From Bacteroidota bacterium (GTDB lineage: Bacteria; Bacteroidota; Bacteroidia; Palsa-965), in the NCBI GenBank assembly GCA_006218065.1, contig VBWE01000032.1, positions 20,397 through 84,396 of the forward strand: a DNA stretch of 64,000 nt, given 5' to 3'. The number at the start of each line of letters is the position of its first letter. Position 1 is the first letter of the stretch. Both the position numbers and the translations under genes were made by a program. Below the pieces are notes generated by a model, which was given only the letters and a program-made list of their open reading frames with translations, was not told the DNA's origin and ran no database searches. Positions 61,726 through 64,000 of this stretch are shown here, piece by piece.

Positions 61726-63381
61726 ATGATCTTCTACGAAACAAAGCCACAGAGGCACGGAGAACACGGAGGAACACAGAGAACTCCGTGTATCTCTGTG
61801 TTCTCCGTGCCTCCGTGGTTAAAAAAAACCGGCAGTTTTTTCTTTTTCTCTTTACTAACGTTTTCGCGGGTATATTCACAAAATCCCGGCGACCAGCTTT
61901 TTGCTGCACCAATCGTACACGACATCAACATCATTTTGCCGCAGAATAATTACTGGGATTCGCTGCTGTATTACAAAAGCTGGAACGATACCGCGGCGCA
62001 GTACATCTACATGCAGGGCGACGTGTTTATCGACGGAACGCCGGTGAACAGTTCCGGTGTGCGCCTGAAAGGAAATGCGAGTTACAATCATCCCGGCAAG
62101 AAAAAATCGATCGTGCTGAGTTTTAATGAATTCATCGGCGGGCAGGATTATGACGGTTTGCGTTCGTTCCATCTCGACAACAGCGCATATGATCCGACCA
62201 TGCTGCGCGAGAAAATCTACCTCGATATCCTGAATCGTAACGGCCTGCCGGCCCCGCGCTGCGCCTTCGCCCGCGTTTCGTACAACGGCGGGTACGTGGG
62301 CCTTTACAAAATCATCGAATCGGTGAACAAGCAATTTCTGCAGGCGCGTTTCGGCAACGATGAACGGAATCTTTTTAAAGGCGACCCGCATGCGCCGCTC
62401 ATTTGGGAAGGCAGCGCGCAGCAGGCGTATTATGATAATTTCGAACTGAAAACGAACGAATCCGTCAACGACTGGAGCGACCTCGTGCAACTGATCAATG
62501 TGATCAACAATTCGGGCACGAATTTTTCACCGCAGATCGAACAGGCATTCAACGTGCGGGATTACCTCCGTGCCTGGGCGGCGAACAATCTTTTCGGGAA
62601 TTACGATTCGTACATGTATCTCCCGCATAATTATTACCTCTACAACGATTCGCTTGCCGGGAAATTCCAGTGGATCACCTGGGATGTAGGCATCGTGTTC
62701 GGCGTGCTGCCGGTAGGTTTCCAGAACAACGAAGATTTTCCGCTCCTGTATTTGCCCGATCCGCCGCAAAACCTGCCGCTCAACAATAACCTGCTTTCCG
62801 TCGAGGCATACAAACAGGAATACCTGGACGATGTCTGCACTTTTTTCAATAACGACCTGGTTCCGTCGCGGCTTTTTGCGGTCATCGACAGCCTCGCAGC
62901 GGTAATCCGTCCGCACGTGTATGCCGAACCTGACGGAAACCAGATGTACACCGAGCAGCAATTCGAAAACAATATCGGTTATGGCGGTGTGAGTTCCTGG
63001 CTCGTTTTCCAGATTCCCGGCCTGAAAGATTTTATTTCACAGCGCCGCGGAAAAGTCTCCGCACAGCTCTGCGACATGGGCTGGAGTTGTATGCTGGGGC
63101 AGAGTTTCGCCGGTTTGTCCGACGACCAGGTGATCAGTATTTATCCCAATCCCGCTTCCGAGAAAGTTACGATCAGTTACGTCGCTCCGCAGTACGAAGT
63201 CCAGACGCTGTACGAACTCAGCGATATGCGCGGCCGCATCCTGCTCCGCGAAAACGTAGCCCTGCAGCCCGGCGAAACCAGCCGCACCATCGATATTTCA
63301 CGCCTGCGCGCGGGTGTGTATTATTTGCGGGTGATTGCGGGATGCAGGAATACGGAAAGAAAGATTGTGGTGGTGAGGTAG
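61726..63381 (+). CDS. CotH-kinase family surface protein with T9SS sorting domain
   Basis: About 551 aa if started at the ATG at 61726. The signal peptide (KKTGSFFFFSLLTFSRVYSQ) begins only after a 24-codon stretch that is itself a word hairpin, so a GTG at 61807 inside the hairpin is an alternative start. The CotH domain (about 80-290) contains GVRLKGNASYNHPGKKKSIVL, DPTMLREKIYLDILNRNGLPAPR and an NLFGNYDSYMY ... WDVGIVFG stretch; CotH kinases phosphorylate secreted proteins. The C-terminal 80 residues are a type A T9SS sorting domain (IYPNPASEKVTISY ... LSDMRGRILL ... LRAGVYYLRV). Likely exported and surface-bound. Confidence 0.85.
   Translation: MIFYETKPQRHGEHGGTQRTPCISVFSVPPWLKKTGSFFFFSLLTFSRVYSQNPGDQLFAAPIVHDINIILPQNNYWDSLLYYKSWNDTAAQYIYMQGDVFIDGTPVNSSGVRLKGNASYNHPGKKKSIVLSFNEFIGGQDYDGLRSFHLDNSAYDPTMLREKIYLDILNRNGLPAPRCAFARVSYNGGYVGLYKIIESVNKQFLQARFGNDERNLFKGDPHAPLIWEGSAQQAYYDNFELKTNESVNDWSDLVQLINVINNSGTNFSPQIEQAFNVRDYLRAWAANNLFGNYDSYMYLPHNYYLYNDSLAGKFQWITWDVGIVFGVLPVGFQNNEDFPLLYLPDPPQNLPLNNNLLSVEAYKQEYLDDVCTFFNNDLVPSRLFAVIDSLAAVIRPHVYAEPDGNQMYTEQQFENNIGYGGVSSWLVFQIPGLKDFISQRRGKVSAQLCDMGWSCMLGQSFAGLSDDQVISIYPNPASEKVTISYVAPQYEVQTLYELSDMRGRILLRENVALQPGETSRTIDISRLRAGVYYLRVIAGCRNTERKIVVVR
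61747..61818. repeat. Word hairpin inside the CotH reading frame
   Basis: 35-nt arms 61747-61781 and 61784-61818 with five mismatches and a two-base loop, built from cacagag/cacggag words. The total of 72 nt is a multiple of three and leaves the CotH frame open. Confidence 0.85.
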
Positions 63382-63411
63382 GGAGGTAGGGAGAATGAAT
63401 TGTCTGAAAGC

Positions 63412-63570
63412 AAAACATTAAATAAAGAAAACTACCCGCCACTTCGAGCGCAGTCGGGAGTAAAAAACATTAAATAGGAAAAGCTAACCGTCAGTTCGAG
63501 CACAGTCGGGAATAAAAACATTAAACAGGAAAAACAACCCCGTCAGTTCGAGCGCAGTCGGGAACAGGGG
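63412..63570 (+). repeat. Three 51-56-bp direct repeats
   Basis: Units begin at 63412, 63464 and 63515, each starting aaaacatta and containing a cagttcgagcgcagtcggga-type word. Similarity between units is roughly 75-85% by eye. They lie between the CotH stop and the GIY-YIG gene. Confidence 0.85.
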
Positions 63571-63968
63571 TTTTAAACACACTTTTTATGCCATCTTACC
63601 GCCGCATCTATGTGTACATCCTGCTTTGTTCCGACGGAACTTATTACACTGGTGTAACCAACAACATTGATCCACGTCTCGCCGAGCATGAATATGGAAT
63701 TGACAAAGACTCTTATACATTTAAACGACGTCCGGTTGATTTGCAGTTTTGCGAAGCTTTCGACGCAGCCTGGAAAGCGATTGAGTTTGAAAAGAAAATT
63801 AAAAAATGGAGCAGGGGAAAAAAGAAAGCATTGATCGAAGAGAATTGGGATAAGCTCAAGGAACTATCTGTTTGCAGAAATAAGACGCACTATTTGAGGG
63901 ACGGGAGTGGGGAGGGGAAGATCGTATAAAACCGTGTTCTCGACTGCGCTCGAACTGACGGTTAGCTT
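63481..63968. mobile_element. Candidate IR-bracketed GIY-YIG unit
   Basis: A 32-nt sequence starting aagctaaccgtcagttcgag (63481-63512) recurs as its reverse complement at 63937-63968 with two mismatches, bracketing the GIY-YIG gene. The left copy is part of the direct repeat array. No target-site duplication could be verified. Assignment as mobile is inference. Confidence 0.4.
63588..63929 (+). CDS. Single-domain GIY-YIG endonuclease
   Basis: 113 aa. The catalytic GIY-YIG module is nearly the whole protein: VYILLCSDGTYYTGVTNN has the Y-Y...Y-T-G core (VYIL and YYTG), with RLAEHEYG after it, then the second-half RRPVDLQFCEAF and EFEKKIKKWSRGKKKALIEENW with the catalytic Glu in the AIEFEKKIK helix. 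The C-terminal about 20 residues (SVCRNKTHYLRDGSGEGKIV) show no fold. Such UvrC-N/YhbQ-like proteins are very common in Bacteroidota, often amid repeats. It has no visible target-binding domain. Bracketed by inverted repeats of the ttcgagcgcagtcg family. Confidence 0.92.
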   Translation: MPSYRRIYVYILLCSDGTYYTGVTNNIDPRLAEHEYGIDKDSYTFKRRPVDLQFCEAFDAAWKAIEFEKKIKKWSRGKKKALIEENWDKLKELSVCRNKTHYLRDGSGEGKIV

Positions 63969-64000
63969 GAACTATTGAGAAAGTATAATCGACTGCGCTC

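Noticed and set aside
63412-63570. Direct repeat array as a CRISPR
   Set aside because: Only three units, the units diverge along their whole length, there is no repeat-spacer alternation, and no cas genes are near.

Overview
The window looks like a chromosome segment of a Bacteroidota bacterium with moderately high GC (a little above 50% by eye). The evidence is direct: two secreted proteins end in type IX secretion (T9SS) type A sorting domains; four PorE-like TPR/PD40 proteins lie in tandem; there is a SusC-like TonB receptor with a carboxypeptidase-regulatory N-domain; the primary sigma factor is short (287 aa, no region 1.1); GAPDH is the long 493-aa Bacteroidota form; and exact TAnnTTTG -7 promoter boxes precede many genes. 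No rRNA, tRNA or CRISPR array was seen.

Layout. 1-6.5 kb (+): 3' end of hemE, a Pro/Glu-rich small protein, a universal stress protein, a DUF3300-like secreted protein, a DUF2267 protein and a TonB receptor. 6.6-16.8 kb (-): CPBP protease, PCD-dacB pair, MmcQ/YjbR protein, M13 peptidase, a large UvrD/AddA-like helicase and a di-haem peroxidase lipoprotein. 17-21.5 kb: T9SS cargo, a coiled-coil protein with Hsp20, cmk, and a zinc-ribbon membrane protein. 21.6-28.4 kb (-): VOC, methyltransferase, ispH (frameshifted), gap, rpoD and an HtrA protease. 28.5-36 kb (+): a dapF operon with 4-bp stop/start overlaps, then GNAT, seven-haem cytochrome-TPR, mltG and ppa. 36.4-41.7 kb (+): a 1758-aa propeller/Y_Y_Y/7TM/PAS/GAF/SpoIIE regulator. 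41.7-53.3 kb (-): an AT-rich parvulin-like gene, DUF4159, the four PorE-like paralogues and a 2-oxoacid dehydrogenase E2. 53.5-64 kb: CHAD, PhyH dioxygenase, DUF3574, a GT2 fused to a polyprenyl-transferase-like membrane domain, small membrane proteins, recR, CotH and GIY-YIG.

Most of the genes are housekeeping or envelope genes. The unusual layer is intergenic. At least a dozen gaps carry hairpins whose arms are built from short iterated words (for example cgattgccgattt, cgcagattacg, ccacagaggcacgg, gtttaccgtttac, ggcagtcggcag, aacgctcaacgcc). Two of these, at 15449-15678 and 54311-54537, are about 230 bp, share their outer ends and their central loop, and differ only in the stem words, which suggests an element family with exchangeable stems. 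At the right edge a stand-alone GIY-YIG endonuclease gene is bracketed by 32-nt inverted repeats (2 mismatches) that belong to another word family. It is a candidate for a minimal mobile unit or a repeat-processing system.

Other points: several genes appear to have leaderless or nearly leaderless transcripts (-7 box only 3-10 nt from the ATG); the OmpA domain decays stepwise along the PorE-like cluster; ispH has a one-base frameshift; and the helicase nuclease signature is lost. Function names come from family recognition by eye; no database search was possible.
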